From Prevotella sp. UBA4330 (GTDB taxonomy: Bacteria; Bacteroidota; Bacteroidia; Bacteroidales; Bacteroidaceae): a DNA stretch of 64,000 bases. Positions within the stretch are counted from its first letter, which is position 1. Each line of letters starts with the position of its first letter. The notes under the pieces were generated by a model, which had not been told where the DNA came from, searched no databases, and worked only from the letters and a program-made list of their open reading frames with translations. This document shows positions 52,791 through 61,508 of the stretch, one piece after another. The stretch is taken from assembly GCA_002394385.1 (NCBI GenBank), contig DGTS01000026.1, forward strand, positions 1-64,000. Reading direction: 5' to 3'. A program made the translations under genes and the position numbers.

Positions 52791-54845
52791 ACCCTTCTTC
52801 AGTTCAGGATAAACGATGCGGGTGTGATAGATTGCCTTGAGACGTTCTGTGAGCACCTGCTTCGAGAGAGTGATGTCGTGGAAGGTGATGGGGCAGTCGT
52901 GGAAGAATCCATCTGCCACCTGCGAGTCTATTATCTTGTTCACGAGGTTGGCAATGCTTTCCTCAGTATATTCCTGGAGCGAGTGCGATGCAGCCTCCAC
53001 GCTGTCTGCCATCATCAGTATTGCCTGCTCTCGCGTGAAGGGGTTTGGTCCTGGGTAGGTGAACAGCATCTCGTCTATCGGCTCGTCGGGATGTTCGTTC
53101 TTATATGATATGTAGAAGAACTTCGTTTTTCCCGCTCCGTGGTGCGTGCTGATGAAGTCCTTTATCTCTGTTGGCAGGTTGTCTTGCTCCGCCAGTTTCA
53201 GTCCTTCGGTAACGTGGCTTATTATTATCTGTGCCGCCTCGGTGCGCGACATGTTGTCCAGAGGGTTCACGCCTCCCGCCTGGTTCTCGGTGAAGAATGC
53301 GGGGTTGGCCATCTTTCCGATGTCGTGATAGAGTGCTCCCGTGCGCACCAGTTGTGCCTTGGCGCCGATGCGGTCGGCTATCTGTGCCGCCAGGTTGCTC
53401 ACGGTGATGGAGTGCTGGAATGTCCCCGGTGCCACCTCGCTCAGTCTGCGCAGCAGTTCTTTCGATGTGTTTGACAGTTCCACAAGAGTCACGGCACTGG
53501 TATATCCGAACACTTTCTCGATGATGTACATCAGCGGGTAGGCGAAGAGCAGCATCACGCCGTTCATGGCGAAATATCGCATCATGCTCATGTCGATGTC
53601 GTCGAACGTCTTCTCCTGCATCAGTTGCAGTGCAAGGTAGATGATGCACATGGCGACAGAGACGAACACTGCGGCTCTGATTATCTGTGCACGCTGTGTC
53701 AGTTCGCGCATCGAGTATATGGCGGCGAGGCCAGCCACCAGTTGAATGATTATGAACTCATACTGGTATTTCACCGCAGCGGCGCAGATGAGCACCATGG
53801 TGACGTGCGAAATGAATGCCGTGCGCGAGTCCATGAACACCCTGACGAACATCGGCGTTATGGCCAGCGGCAGCACATAGACATTGAGCACCGTGTGGCG
53901 CATCATCAGCGACACAATGATAGGGAATATCGTTATCAGCGTATAGACCATGGCAATGCTTCGCGGACTGTGGAAGTAGTCCTTGCGGAACATGCCGAGA
54001 TAGAGCGTGAAGAGGAACACGAGCATCGTGACGTATATTATCTGTCCGATGACTGTTGATGTTATCTCTTGCTTTCCCGCCTGACGGCGCTGCATCTCGC
54101 GCTCGAAGGAGTTGAGCACCAGTGCGTCGTGCTCGTCAACGATGTCTCCACGGTCGATGATTTTCTGCCCGCTTATCACCATTCCGCTTGCCACGGTGAC
54201 GGCACTGAGCAGGTCGTTGCGCTCCGTCTCGCTGCGTTGGTTGTCGTAGATGAGGTTGGGCACGATATACTTGTTAAGGTTCGCCTTCTGCAGCAGTTGC
54301 TTGAAGGGTATGACCCGCGCGTCCATGAACAGGTGTTCGTATGCTGCCATTCCGCTGTAGATGTCTTTTGCCCCTATGCTCTGCGCTGTCTTGCCGCTCA
54401 CGAGGCGCACCATCTTTGTGGTGTCCTTGAAGTTCTCCGAGTATTCGTGGGTGTTCATCACTCCCGCCTTGTAAATCTGGGTGAGGTTTTGCTTCAGCAC
54501 CCACACCACATTCGTCGGCACTCCGCTGATGCCGTCGGCGAAGTCGCGCTCGAAACTCTTTATTTCGGCTTGTCCGATGCTGTCGTTGTAGTTGTAGTAA
54601 GGCTCAAAGCGGTTCAGTATGCTGTCTTTCTCTGCCTTTATGGCCTCCTCGGTCTTGTAGATGGGGAAGTCGAATTTCGCGATGAACGAGCCGTACATCC
54701 ATGGCTTGCCCACGTCATACTGCAACTGTGTTCCGCTGTCTTTCGGCAAGAACCACACTATTATCGCCACCGTAACGATGATGAGTGCCAGCCGTGTGAA
54801 TGTGTTGCGCCAGAAGTGGGCTTCTCTATTGTTAAAAAGGTCCAT
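52782..54845 (-). CDS. PgpH-like 7TM-HD phosphodiesterase
   Basis: The protein has 687 residues. An N-terminal membrane helix (LALIIVTVAIIVWFLP) is followed by an extracytoplasmic domain (about 45-260), about seven membrane helices (270-460) and a cytoplasmic HD domain (about 475-680). The HD domain has LLRRLSEVAPGTFQHSITVS, GALYHDIGKMANP, ISTHHGAGK and MADSVEAAS, the metal-binding His/Asp set. Related proteins (PgpH of Listeria) hydrolyse cyclic di-AMP, so control of this messenger is likely. It is divergent from gltX. Confidence 0.92.
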   Translation of the reverse strand: MDLFNNREAHFWRNTFTRLALIIVTVAIIVWFLPKDSGTQLQYDVGKPWMYGSFIAKFDFPIYKTEEAIKAEKDSILNRFEPYYNYNDSIGQAEIKSFERDFADGISGVPTNVVWVLKQNLTQIYKAGVMNTHEYSENFKDTTKMVRLVSGKTAQSIGAKDIYSGMAAYEHLFMDARVIPFKQLLQKANLNKYIVPNLIYDNQRSETERNDLLSAVTVASGMVISGQKIIDRGDIVDEHDALVLNSFEREMQRRQAGKQEITSTVIGQIIYVTMLVFLFTLYLGMFRKDYFHSPRSIAMVYTLITIFPIIVSLMMRHTVLNVYVLPLAITPMFVRVFMDSRTAFISHVTMVLICAAAVKYQYEFIIIQLVAGLAAIYSMRELTQRAQIIRAAVFVSVAMCIIYLALQLMQEKTFDDIDMSMMRYFAMNGVMLLFAYPLMYIIEKVFGYTSAVTLVELSNTSKELLRRLSEVAPGTFQHSITVSNLAAQIADRIGAKAQLVRTGALYHDIGKMANPAFFTENQAGGVNPLDNMSRTEAAQIIISHVTEGLKLAEQDNLPTEIKDFISTHHGAGKTKFFYISYKNEHPDEPIDEMLFTYPGPNPFTREQAILMMADSVEAASHSLQEYTEESIANLVNKIIDSQVADGFFHDCPITFHDITLSKQVLTERLKAIYHTRIVYPELKKGES

Positions 54846-54921
54846 TTTCCTATCTTTGTGGTTATTACACTGCGAAAATACAAAAAAATATCGTATAATT
54901 GAAAAAAAAAGCGTAATTTTG
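54829..54921 (+). promoter_or_regulatory. Two candidate promoter boxes for gltX
   Basis: TTG at 54829-54831 with TATCTTTG at 54851-54858 (19-base spacer), and TAATTTTG at 54914-54921 without a clear -33 box. Either could start the gltX-waaA message. Confidence 0.5.
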
Positions 54922-55040
54922 CACGGAAATTTAACAAAAGGGAATTCGTGGAGACTATTTCTTGGAGTTAAGTCGATATATCCTTAACTTCACAAATCAG
55001 CAAAGGAATGCTCCGCCCCTTCAAGAGAAACTAACAAGAA

Positions 55041-56567
55041 ATGTCAGAAAGAAGAGTGAGGGTGCGCTTCGCACCAAGCCCTACGGGTGCGCTGCACATT
55101 GGCGGCGTGCGTACGGCGTTGTATAATTATCTTTTCGCCCGTCAGCATGGCGGCGATTTCGTTTTCCGTATTGAAGATACCGACAGCAGCAGGTTTGTCC
55201 CTGGTGCCGAGGAATACATCATCGAGTCGTTCCGCTGGCTCGGACTGAAGTTCGACGAGGGCGTAAGTTTCGGCGGTGAACATGGACCATATCGCCAGAG
55301 CGAGCGCCGCAGCATTTACAAGAAATATGTCAACCAACTGCTCGATGCAGGCAAGGCATACATCGCTTTTGACACCCCAGAGGAACTGGAGCAGAAGCGT
55401 CAGGAGATAAAGAACTTCCAGTATGACGCCCACACGCGCGGCATGATGCGCAACTCGCTCACCATGTCGAAGGAGGAGGTTGACGAACTGATTGACGACG
55501 GACACCAGTATGTGGTGCGTTTCAAGATAGAGCCGGGCGAGGAAATCCATGTTCAGGACCTCATTCGCGGCGACGTCAAGATAAAGAGCGATATCCTTGA
55601 TGACAAGGTGCTCTATAAGAGTGCCGACGAACTGCCAACCTATCATCTGGCAAACATCGTTGACGACCATCTGATGGAGATAACCCACGTCATCCGCGGC
55701 GAGGAGTGGCTGCCATCGGCACCCCTCCATGTGCTGCTCTATCGTGCCTTCGGATGGGAAGACACCATGCCGCAGTTCGCCCATCTGCCGCTGCTGCTGA
55801 AGCCAGACGGCAAGGGAAAACTCTCGAAGCGCGATGGCGACCGACTCGGTTTCCCCGTGTTCCCCCTCGAGTGGCATGACCCCAAGACGGGCGAGGTGAG
55901 CAACGGCTTCCGCGAGCAGGGCTATTTCCCCGAGGCGGTGCTCAATTTCCTTGCGCTGCTCGGATGGAACCCGGGCACAGAGCAGGAGATGTTCACCCTC
56001 GACGAACTCGTAGAGCAGTTCGACATTGCGAAATGCTCGAAGGCAGGAGCGCGTTTCGACTATCAGAAGGGCATCTGGTTCAACCATGAGTACATCCTGA
56101 AGAAGAGCGACGACGAGATAACCGAACTCTTCGCCCCTATCGTTGCGGGCAACGGTGTCGAGGAGCCGATGGAGCGCGTGCGCCAGGTGGTCCACATGAT
56201 GAAAGACCGTGTGAACTTCGTCAAGGAACTGTGGCCTCTGTGCTCGTTCTTCTTCATCCCGCCGATGGAGTACGACGAGAAGACAGTGCGCAAGCGCTGG
56301 AAGGAAGACTCGCCACAGGTGATGGCCGAACTTGCCGACGTCATCGAGGGCATCGACGACTTCTCCATCGAGAATCAGGAGAAGGTGGTGATGGCATGGG
56401 TAGAGAGCAAGGGCTACAAACTCGGCGATGTGATGAACGCTTTCCGACTGGCTCTTGTCGGCATCGGCAAGGGTCCGGGCATGTTCGACATCACAGCCTT
56501 CCTCGGCAAGGAAGAGACACTGCGCCGACTGCGCCGTGCCATAAAGGAAATTCCTGCCACGGCGTGA
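55041..56567 (+). CDS. gltX: Glutamyl-tRNA synthetase
   Basis: The protein has 508 residues. Class I signatures are present: the HIGH motif in [20 protein letters not shown] (about 10-29) and the KMSKS motif as KLSKRDGD (about 260-267). Other family blocks are [12 protein letters not shown] and [20 protein letters not shown]. It charges tRNA-Glu in the cytoplasm. The length is normal. waaA follows after 51 bases, so the two may share a message. Confidence 0.98.
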   Translation: MSERRVRVRFAPSPTGALHIGGVRTALYNYLFARQHGGDFVFRIEDTDSSRFVPGAEEYIIESFRWLGLKFDEGVSFGGEHGPYRQSERRSIYKKYVNQLLDAGKAYIAFDTPEELEQKRQEIKNFQYDAHTRGMMRNSLTMSKEEVDELIDDGHQYVVRFKIEPGEEIHVQDLIRGDVKIKSDILDDKVLYKSADELPTYHLANIVDDHLMEITHVIRGEEWLPSAPLHVLLYRAFGWEDTMPQFAHLPLLLKPDGKGKLSKRDGDRLGFPVFPLEWHDPKTGEVSNGFREQGYFPEAVLNFLALLGWNPGTEQEMFTLDELVEQFDIAKCSKAGARFDYQKGIWFNHEYILKKSDDEITELFAPIVAGNGVEEPMERVRQVVHMMKDRVNFVKELWPLCSFFFIPPMEYDEKTVRKRWKEDSPQVMAELADVIEGIDDFSIENQEKVVMAWVESKGYKLGDVMNAFRLALVGIGKGPGMFDITAFLGKEETLRRLRRAIKEIPATA

Positions 56568-56618
56568 CAAACAATTACTCAAGGCAGCCGAGATGTTGCT
56601 TCACATCCATAACACGAA

Positions 56619-57878
56619 ATGTATAATATAGTAATCTATCTGTATCTTTGTGGCGTCGCCATTGCCAGCATTTTCAACGAGAAAGTGCGCAAGATGTGGC
56701 GTGGCGAGCGCGAGGCCGTGAAGATACTGAGGCAGAAGGTTGACCCCAACGCGCGTTACGCGTGGTTCCATGCCGCCTCGCTCGGAGAGTTCGAGCAAGG
56801 ACGCCCCATCATGGAACGCCTGCGCAAGGAGCATCCCGAGTACAAGATACTGCTCACGTTCTTCTCGCCGTCGGGCTACGAGGTGCGCAAGAACTATGAG
56901 GGTGCCGACATCGTGTGCTATCTTCCGCTCGACACCATCACCAATGCGCGCCGCTTCCTGCGCACGATACGTCCAGAAGTGGCATTCTTCATCAAGTATG
57001 AGTTCTGGTATAATTACCTGCACATACTGAAGCATCGTGGCGTGCCAGTGTATAGCGTCAGTTCAATCTTCCGCCCGGGACAGATTTTCTTCCGATGGTA
57101 TGGACGGCAGTACGGACGCGTGCTGAAGTGCTTCACCCATTTCTTTGTGCAGAATCAGGTGAGCAAAGAACTGCTCAGCACCATTAATATAAATAATGTG
57201 AGCATTACGGGTGACACTCGTTTCGACCGCGTTCTCGAGATAAAGTCGCAGGCGGAACAGAACAGTTTCCCCGTCATTGATGCCTTTGTGGGCGGGAGCG
57301 GCGGCCCGTGTCGCTGCTTCATAGCAGGCTCTTCGTGGCAGCCCGACGAGGAGATTTTCCTGAAATACTTTGAACAGAAGAAAGACTGGAAACTCATCGT
57401 AGCGCCACATGTCATCGGAGAAGACCATCTGCGGCAAATCATCGCAATGACAAAGCGCAAGGTGGTGCGCTACACACAGGTGGATGCCAACGCCCAACCC
57501 TCTACCCTCAACTCTCAACTTAGAGATGCAGACATCCTGATTATCGACTGCTTCGGCCTGCTGTCCAGTATCTATCGCTATGGCGATGTGGCATACGTCG
57601 GCGGCGGATTTGGCGTCGGCATACACAACCTTCCGGAGGCGGCGGTGTGGAACGTGCCCGTCTTCTTCGGTCCCAACAACCAGAATTTCCACGAGGCGCA
57701 GGCGTTGAAGGCATGTGGCGGAGGGCTTGAAATCACTTCCTACGATGACTTTGCCGAGAAGATGGACCGCTTCATCGCCCATCCCGAAGAGATGCAACAC
57801 CTTGGCGAAGTGGCTGGCAACTATGTCGCCTCGCAGGCAGGAGCCACCGAGAAAATAATCCGCAGCGTGGGTCTCTGA
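56619..57878 (+). CDS. waaA: 3-deoxy-D-manno-octulosonic acid (Kdo) transferase
   Basis: The protein has 419 residues. An N-terminal membrane anchor (YNIVIYLYLCGVAIASIF) precedes a GT-B fold glycosyltransferase: FHAASLGEFEQGRPIME with the catalytic Glu, FFIKYEFWYNYL, FIAGSSWQPDEE, IIDCFGLLSSIYRYGDVAYV and GGGFGVGIHNLPEAAVWNVP. It adds Kdo to the lipid A precursor at the inner membrane. Residues 293-301 (QPSTLNSQL) come from a CTCAACTCTCAACTT-type word array inserted in frame in a loop before the ADILIIDCFG strand. A terminator follows. Confidence 0.96.
   Translation: MYNIVIYLYLCGVAIASIFNEKVRKMWRGEREAVKILRQKVDPNARYAWFHAASLGEFEQGRPIMERLRKEHPEYKILLTFFSPSGYEVRKNYEGADIVCYLPLDTITNARRFLRTIRPEVAFFIKYEFWYNYLHILKHRGVPVYSVSSIFRPGQIFFRWYGRQYGRVLKCFTHFFVQNQVSKELLSTININNVSITGDTRFDRVLEIKSQAEQNSFPVIDAFVGGSGGPCRCFIAGSSWQPDEEIFLKYFEQKKDWKLIVAPHVIGEDHLRQIIAMTKRKVVRYTQVDANAQPSTLNSQLRDADILIIDCFGLLSSIYRYGDVAYVGGGFGVGIHNLPEAAVWNVPVFFGPNNQNFHEAQALKACGGGLEITSYDDFAEKMDRFIAHPEEMQHLGEVAGNYVASQAGATEKIIRSVGL
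57495..57521. repeat. Word array inserted in frame in waaA
   Basis: Three variants of CAACCCTCT/ACCCTCAAC/TCTCAACTT, the same words as at 52600-52790. Confidence 0.65.
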
Positions 57879-57915
57879 CACCAATTAAAGACTCTTTTAT
57901 TATCATTCAATAAGT

Positions 57916-57956
57916 AAGACCGCCGATATTGCCGACCAATATCGGCGGTCTTGTTT
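57916..57956 (+). terminator. Rho-independent terminator after waaA
   Basis: A 15-base perfect stem (AAGACCGCCGATATT / AATATCGGCGGTCTT) with a 7-base loop, followed by TTGTTT. Confidence 0.88.
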
Positions 57957-57960
57957 ACCA

Positions 57961-58025
57961 AAATAGCCTATATTGCAAAGTAAAATAGCCTATATTACTC
58001 ACCAAAAAAGCCTATTTTACTTTCG
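57961..58025. repeat. Three-unit tandem array, exact 22-base period (inverted copy of the 41642 family)
   Basis: AGCCTA occurs at 57965, 57987 and 58009 with AAAATAGCCTATATT-type units. The sequence is the reverse complement of the 41642-41708 family. It lies directly after the waaA terminator. The rest of the gene-free stretch 57879-58353 is AT-rich with a candidate promoter. Confidence 0.8.
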
Positions 58026-58216
58026 CGAATATAGCAATTATTCCCAAATTACCTCCCCAAATAGTATATATAATTACCAAAATAAAATTACCGAAAAAAT
58101 AATCTTCGCGTTATTAGAGAGCCTGAGGGACAGGTCTATGTGCTTATAGCGCTTCATTCAAAACAGTCTCCTGCCTGTTTTTCTTGTTTTGAGAACGGAT
58201 TTCAAAGGAAAAACAA

Positions 58217-58224
58217 TATCTTTG
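58217..58224 (+). promoter_or_regulatory. TATCTTTG promoter box before the DUF4252-sigma operon
   Basis: A -7 box about 137 bases before the first gene. Further downstream GCGGGAATATACGTATTAAC (about 58235) has parts in common with the ECF-type elements A and B and could be the sigma-dependent start. Confidence 0.4.
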
Positions 58225-58353
58225 TAACAAATTTGCGGGAATATACGTATTAACAAATAGAAGCGTTCATCAACGACACGTTGAAAGTAAAGAAATTAAC
58301 AAATAACAAAGAAGATGAAGAATTTATCTGAAACGTTTAGTCCTTTGCGGACT

Positions 58354-58878
58354 ATGAAAAAGTGGGCCGTTTGTGCCATGTTAGTTCTCATGTGTGCCAG
58401 TGCCAATGCACAAAGCGTTGACTTCGAGAAGTTGGCTATGATCAAGGGTGTGGAATATACGCATGTCAGTAAGGACATGATTAAACTCGCAGCCAAGGAG
58501 GGAAAAGGCTTGCATGTGGGCGAGATGATCAACCTCGGCGATGGTGAAGGAGAGGAATTTCTCAATCAGTTCGACGACGTGAAAGTTTTCACATGCGAAC
58601 AGAAAGGCAGCATCAAGAAATTCAAGAAGACTGCCTTGAATCTGCTGAAAGGCCGGCAATGGGAACCGCTGCTTGAGACGACAGGTGATGAAGGAGAAAT
58701 CGTAAAGATCTATCTCTCCAAGAATGGTGAGCATTCCACCAACGTCATCCTGTCAATTGAAGACGATGAGGCCAATCTGGTGGTCATCGACGGCACGTTC
58801 GATTTAGCCAAAATGATACAGGAGGGCATGAAGGTTAAGACCGAAGTGAATGACACTAAAGTCGAAATAAATAACTGA
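58354..58878 (+). CDS. Secreted DUF4252-family protein
   Basis: The ATG at 58354 gives 174 residues with a signal peptide (KKWAVCAMLVLMCASANAQ); an in-frame ATG at 58315 is too far from the signal peptide. The mature part (VDFEKLAMIKGVEYTHVSKD, VVIDGTFDLAKMIQ) matches the DUF4252 pattern, common beside ECF sigma genes in Bacteroidetes. Function unknown. The ECF sigma gene begins immediately after its stop. Confidence 0.85.
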   Translation: MKKWAVCAMLVLMCASANAQSVDFEKLAMIKGVEYTHVSKDMIKLAAKEGKGLHVGEMINLGDGEGEEFLNQFDDVKVFTCEQKGSIKKFKKTALNLLKGRQWEPLLETTGDEGEIVKIYLSKNGEHSTNVILSIEDDEANLVVIDGTFDLAKMIQEGMKVKTEVNDTKVEINN

Positions 58879-59391
58879 ATGGACGCACGGGAGTTCAAGC
58901 AGCGGTTCATGCCCCACTACAGGTTGCTATATCGGGTGGCTTTCCACCTGACGGGCAATGCGCAGGATGCGGAAGACCTGCTTCAGGACTTGTACCTGAA
59001 GTTATGGCAGAAGCGCGACGACCTGCCTGACGAGGCCATGAGGGATGCTTATCTCGTGACCATGATGCGAAACCTGTTTGTTGACCAGCGGCGACAGAAA
59101 CGGCTTGACACCTCGGCGGAACTGAAGAACGGCGACGATCCGCCCGACGAACGGAGCCTCGACCACCAGATTGATGCGAGAGACGAGGTAAGGCAACTGG
59201 AAGGACTCATCAGAGAACTCTCCGAAAGAGATGCCAAAATCATCCAGATGCACGTGGTGGACGACCGTTCCTACGAAGAGATAGAGCGCGACACCGGACT
59301 CTCGCAAGGCAATATCCGCATCATCGTGATGCGAACGAAAAAGAAACTGAAAGAACAATTTGACAAAATCGCGAAGACATGGACGAACTGA
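58879..59391 (+). CDS. ECF-family RNA polymerase sigma factor
   Basis: The protein has 170 residues. Region 2: NAQDAEDLLQDLYLKLWQKR, DAYLVTMMRNLFVDQRRQKR. Region 4: LSERDAKIIQMHVVDDRSYE, EIERDTGLSQGNIRIIVMRT and KKKLKEQF. The ATG directly follows the stop of the DUF4252 gene, and the end overlaps the anti-sigma-like gene by 13 bases. The operon order DUF4252, sigma, anti-sigma, DUF4252 is recurrent in Bacteroidetes. Confidence 0.93.
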   Translation: MDAREFKQRFMPHYRLLYRVAFHLTGNAQDAEDLLQDLYLKLWQKRDDLPDEAMRDAYLVTMMRNLFVDQRRQKRLDTSAELKNGDDPPDERSLDHQIDARDEVRQLEGLIRELSERDAKIIQMHVVDDRSYEEIERDTGLSQGNIRIIVMRTKKKLKEQFDKIAKTWTN

Positions 59392-59807
59392 ATCTGAAAA
59401 CGTTGGAACAAATCCCCATTCCTGAAGGTTTGGAGGAACGACTTTCAAAGAAGATTGATGAGTGGGAAGCCCACCCCCAACCCCTCCCAAAGGGAGGGGA
59501 GACTTCCAACACTCCCCCTCGAAGGAGTTGGAAGTGGGTTGCTGCTGCCAGCATCGTCCTTGTCTGCGGTGTGGGGCTTCACTACCTGCAACGTGAAGAA
59601 CTCCCCTCCTCTCGGGAGGGGCAGGGGGTGGCCTTTGCCGAACAGGATACTTACCAAGACCCTGTAAAGGCACAACAGGAGGCCGAACGCGCACTTAACA
59701 TGCTGGCCGCGAACCTGAACAAGGGCATGGGACATCTGGAACGGGCAAAAGCCTTGAGCGACAAGACGGAAAAAACATTCTACGAGAAACTAAAGGTAAT
59801 GAAATAA
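59379..59807 (+). CDS. Small single-pass anti-sigma-like protein carrying inserted repeats
   Basis: The protein has 142 residues. A short cytoplasmic N-terminus (LKTLEQIPIPEGLEERLSKK) resembles other anti-sigma N-termini. One membrane helix lies at about 51-66 (WKWVAAASIVLVCGVG). Residues 32-49 (HPQPLPKGGETSNTPP) and 74-84 (ELPSSREGQGV) are encoded by GC-rich palindromic elements on either side of the helix. The outer C-terminal part is helical (LNMLAANLNKGMGHLERAKA). It overlaps the sigma gene and is one base before the next gene. Confidence 0.75.
   Translation: MDELNLKTLEQIPIPEGLEERLSKKIDEWEAHPQPLPKGGETSNTPPRRSWKWVAAASIVLVCGVGLHYLQREELPSSREGQGVAFAEQDTYQDPVKAQQEAERALNMLAANLNKGMGHLERAKALSDKTEKTFYEKLKVMK
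59471..59632. repeat. Three palindromic elements in the anti-sigma gene
   Basis: CCCCTCCCAAAGGGAGGGG at 59481-59499, an ACTTCCAAC...TTGGAAGT repeat at about 59502-59535, and CCCCTCCTCTCGGGAGGGG at 59603-59621. All keep the frame and flank the membrane helix. Confidence 0.75.
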
Positions 59808-59808
59808 C

Positions 59809-60276
59809 ATGAAACAGATTGTTATAAAAATACTCATCGGCATCGTGGTGGCCTCGTGCAGCCTCCATGCCAATGCCCAAGTGAAGGCATTCGAGAAATA
59901 TGCCGAAACAAAAAACGTGACCTACGTGTTCATCTCTAAATACATGCTTGGGATGGCGAGCAAGACTGCTATGCCCTCGGTGCCCGGCGTAGATATAAGA
60001 ACCCTGGCCAGCAAACTGACGGGCATTCAGATTATCAGTACCGAAAATAAAGTCGCTAAGTCGAAACTCAATAGCGATGTCAAGGCTATTTTAGCAAAGG
60101 GCAAGTATGAGTTGCTGATGCAGATGAACGAGGACGACAGCAAGGTGAACATTTACCATTGTATAACCAAACAACAGTCGGCCTTGGTCATGCAGACAGA
60201 GGACGTTGAGGAATTAACGGTAATGGTCTTCTCGGGAAAGTTCACACTCGAGGATGTGATGAAGATGACACAATAA
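59809..60276 (+). CDS. Secreted DUF4252-family protein
   Basis: The protein has 155 residues. Its signal segment (IGIVVASCSLHANA) could also be a lipobox, with Cys in VVASC. The mature domain (AFEKYAETKNVTYVFISKYM, LVMQTEDVEELTVMVFSGKF) parallels the DUF4252 protein at the start of the operon. Function unknown; probably the signal-responding partner or an output of the sigma system. Confidence 0.82.
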   Translation: MKQIVIKILIGIVVASCSLHANAQVKAFEKYAETKNVTYVFISKYMLGMASKTAMPSVPGVDIRTLASKLTGIQIISTENKVAKSKLNSDVKAILAKGKYELLMQMNEDDSKVNIYHCITKQQSALVMQTEDVEELTVMVFSGKFTLEDVMKMTQ

Positions 60277-60296
60277 ATATCAAAAGGACACAAACA

Positions 60297-61220
60297 TCAC
60301 TCTTCTGCTGAGGGTTGCTTGTTTCGCTTGTCGGAGAGGTACATTCCTATCAGTATCAGTGTGGAGCCTACGATGAAGTAGGGCGTTATCTGCTCTCCCA
60401 GAATCCACCATGCGAAGACAATGGTGGCGATGGGGTTGAAATAGACCCAGTTGGTGGCGACCATCGGACCGAGCCGCGCCATGCACCAGTTCCATGTCAG
60501 GAAGCATACCATCGACGCTATGCAACCGAGAAACAGCAGGTTGACGGCGACTTGAGGGCGCAGCATCACCTCCAGAGGGGGAAATCCAGGCTCTATAATA
60601 TAATAAGGTATAATGGTGACAAGACCGTAGAAGAACACCTTGCGCGTGGTGAACAGGGTGGGGTAGCGCTCGGTCATTGGCTTCATAAGCAGCGAATAGA
60701 CTGCCCAACAAAGGCAGGCGGCAAAGGCAAGTGAGTCGCCGGTGGGGTTCAGATGAAGCACGAAACGGCCGTTGAGCACCACTATCGCCATGCCGAGGAA
60801 TGCCAGCAGCGACCCTGCTATTTGCATCTTGTTGAAGCGCTCGCTCTTATACACGGCGGCAAGCAGCAGCATTGCGAAGAGCGGGCACGAGCATACGATG
60901 AGCGAGGTGTTGGTGGCGGTGGTGTAAAGCATCGCTGCATTCTCGGTGAGGAAATAGAGCGAGCCGCCGGTGATGCCCAGTGCCACCATCGTCAGTTCGT
61001 CTTTCCACGTGTCGGCAAACCAGCGGTATTTGTGGTTGCGCACCCTGACGAGCGAGAATGCCAGCAGCATGACGTAGGCAATGAGGAAGCGTATGGTGAA
61101 TATCTGGGCAGGCGACAGTCCGTTCTGTATCAGCAGTTTTGTCCATACGAACGTCGTACCCCAAATTGCCACGGTGACGAATGCCACGAGATGATATAGC
61201 AGATTGTTTTCCCGATTCAT
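60297..61220 (-). CDS. EamA/DMT-family transporter
   Basis: The ATG at 61218-61220 gives 307 residues with ten membrane helices in two EamA repeats (LVAFVTVAIWGTTFVWTKLL ... GSLLAFLGMAIVVL; then GDSLAFAACLCWAVYSLLMK ... GSTLILIGMYLSD). Longer in-frame extensions would pass through a promoter box and lack membrane character. DMT proteins export or exchange small metabolites such as amino acids; substrate unknown. Converges with the ECF operon. Confidence 0.9.
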   Translation of the reverse strand: MNRENNLLYHLVAFVTVAIWGTTFVWTKLLIQNGLSPAQIFTIRFLIAYVMLLAFSLVRVRNHKYRWFADTWKDELTMVALGITGGSLYFLTENAAMLYTTATNTSLIVCSCPLFAMLLLAAVYKSERFNKMQIAGSLLAFLGMAIVVLNGRFVLHLNPTGDSLAFAACLCWAVYSLLMKPMTERYPTLFTTRKVFFYGLVTIIPYYIIEPGFPPLEVMLRPQVAVNLLFLGCIASMVCFLTWNWCMARLGPMVATNWVYFNPIATIVFAWWILGEQITPYFIVGSTLILIGMYLSDKRNKQPSAEE

Positions 61221-61224
61221 AGTG

Positions 61225-61232
61225 CAAAAGTA
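61225..61232 (-). promoter_or_regulatory. TACTTTTG promoter box adjacent to the EamA start
   Basis: A -7 box ending four bases before the ATG at 61220, implying a leaderless or nearly leaderless message. Confidence 0.5.
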
Positions 61233-61420
61233 CTGGAAAGTTGCGAGATACGCAAGAAAATAGAGAATAATGATGCCGTTGGTTCGGGTTTCTCTGGTTT
61301 TAAATAGCGTGAATGTAAAAAAGAAAGCCCACAGGACAGAAAACTGCTGCGAGCCTGGTAAAAAGTGAGGGAGGGCGTTGGTGAGTTTCACCCGTTTCCT
61401 CCCTGCCATGAAAGGGATTG

Positions 61421-61460
61421 TTTATTGAATGTGTTGGTTTTTTATTGAATGTGTTGGTTT
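61421..61460. repeat. Perfect 20-base tandem duplication
   Basis: TTTATTGAATGTGTTGGTTT occurs at 61421-61440 and again at 61441-61460; a degenerate third copy follows (TATTGATTGTGTTGGTG). Confidence 0.85.
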
Positions 61461-61508
61461 ATTATCCTATTGATTGTGTTGGTGTCTTTTATATGAATTG
61501 CGCTAATT

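Noticed and set aside
55044..56582. 512-codon frame antisense to gltX
   Set aside because: It mirrors gltX on the opposite strand; gltX has all family motifs, and the antisense product shows no domain or signal peptide.
56640..56650. TATCTTTG box inside the start of waaA
   Set aside because: It lies within the coding region after the chosen start; a later start would remove the membrane anchor and part of the fold.
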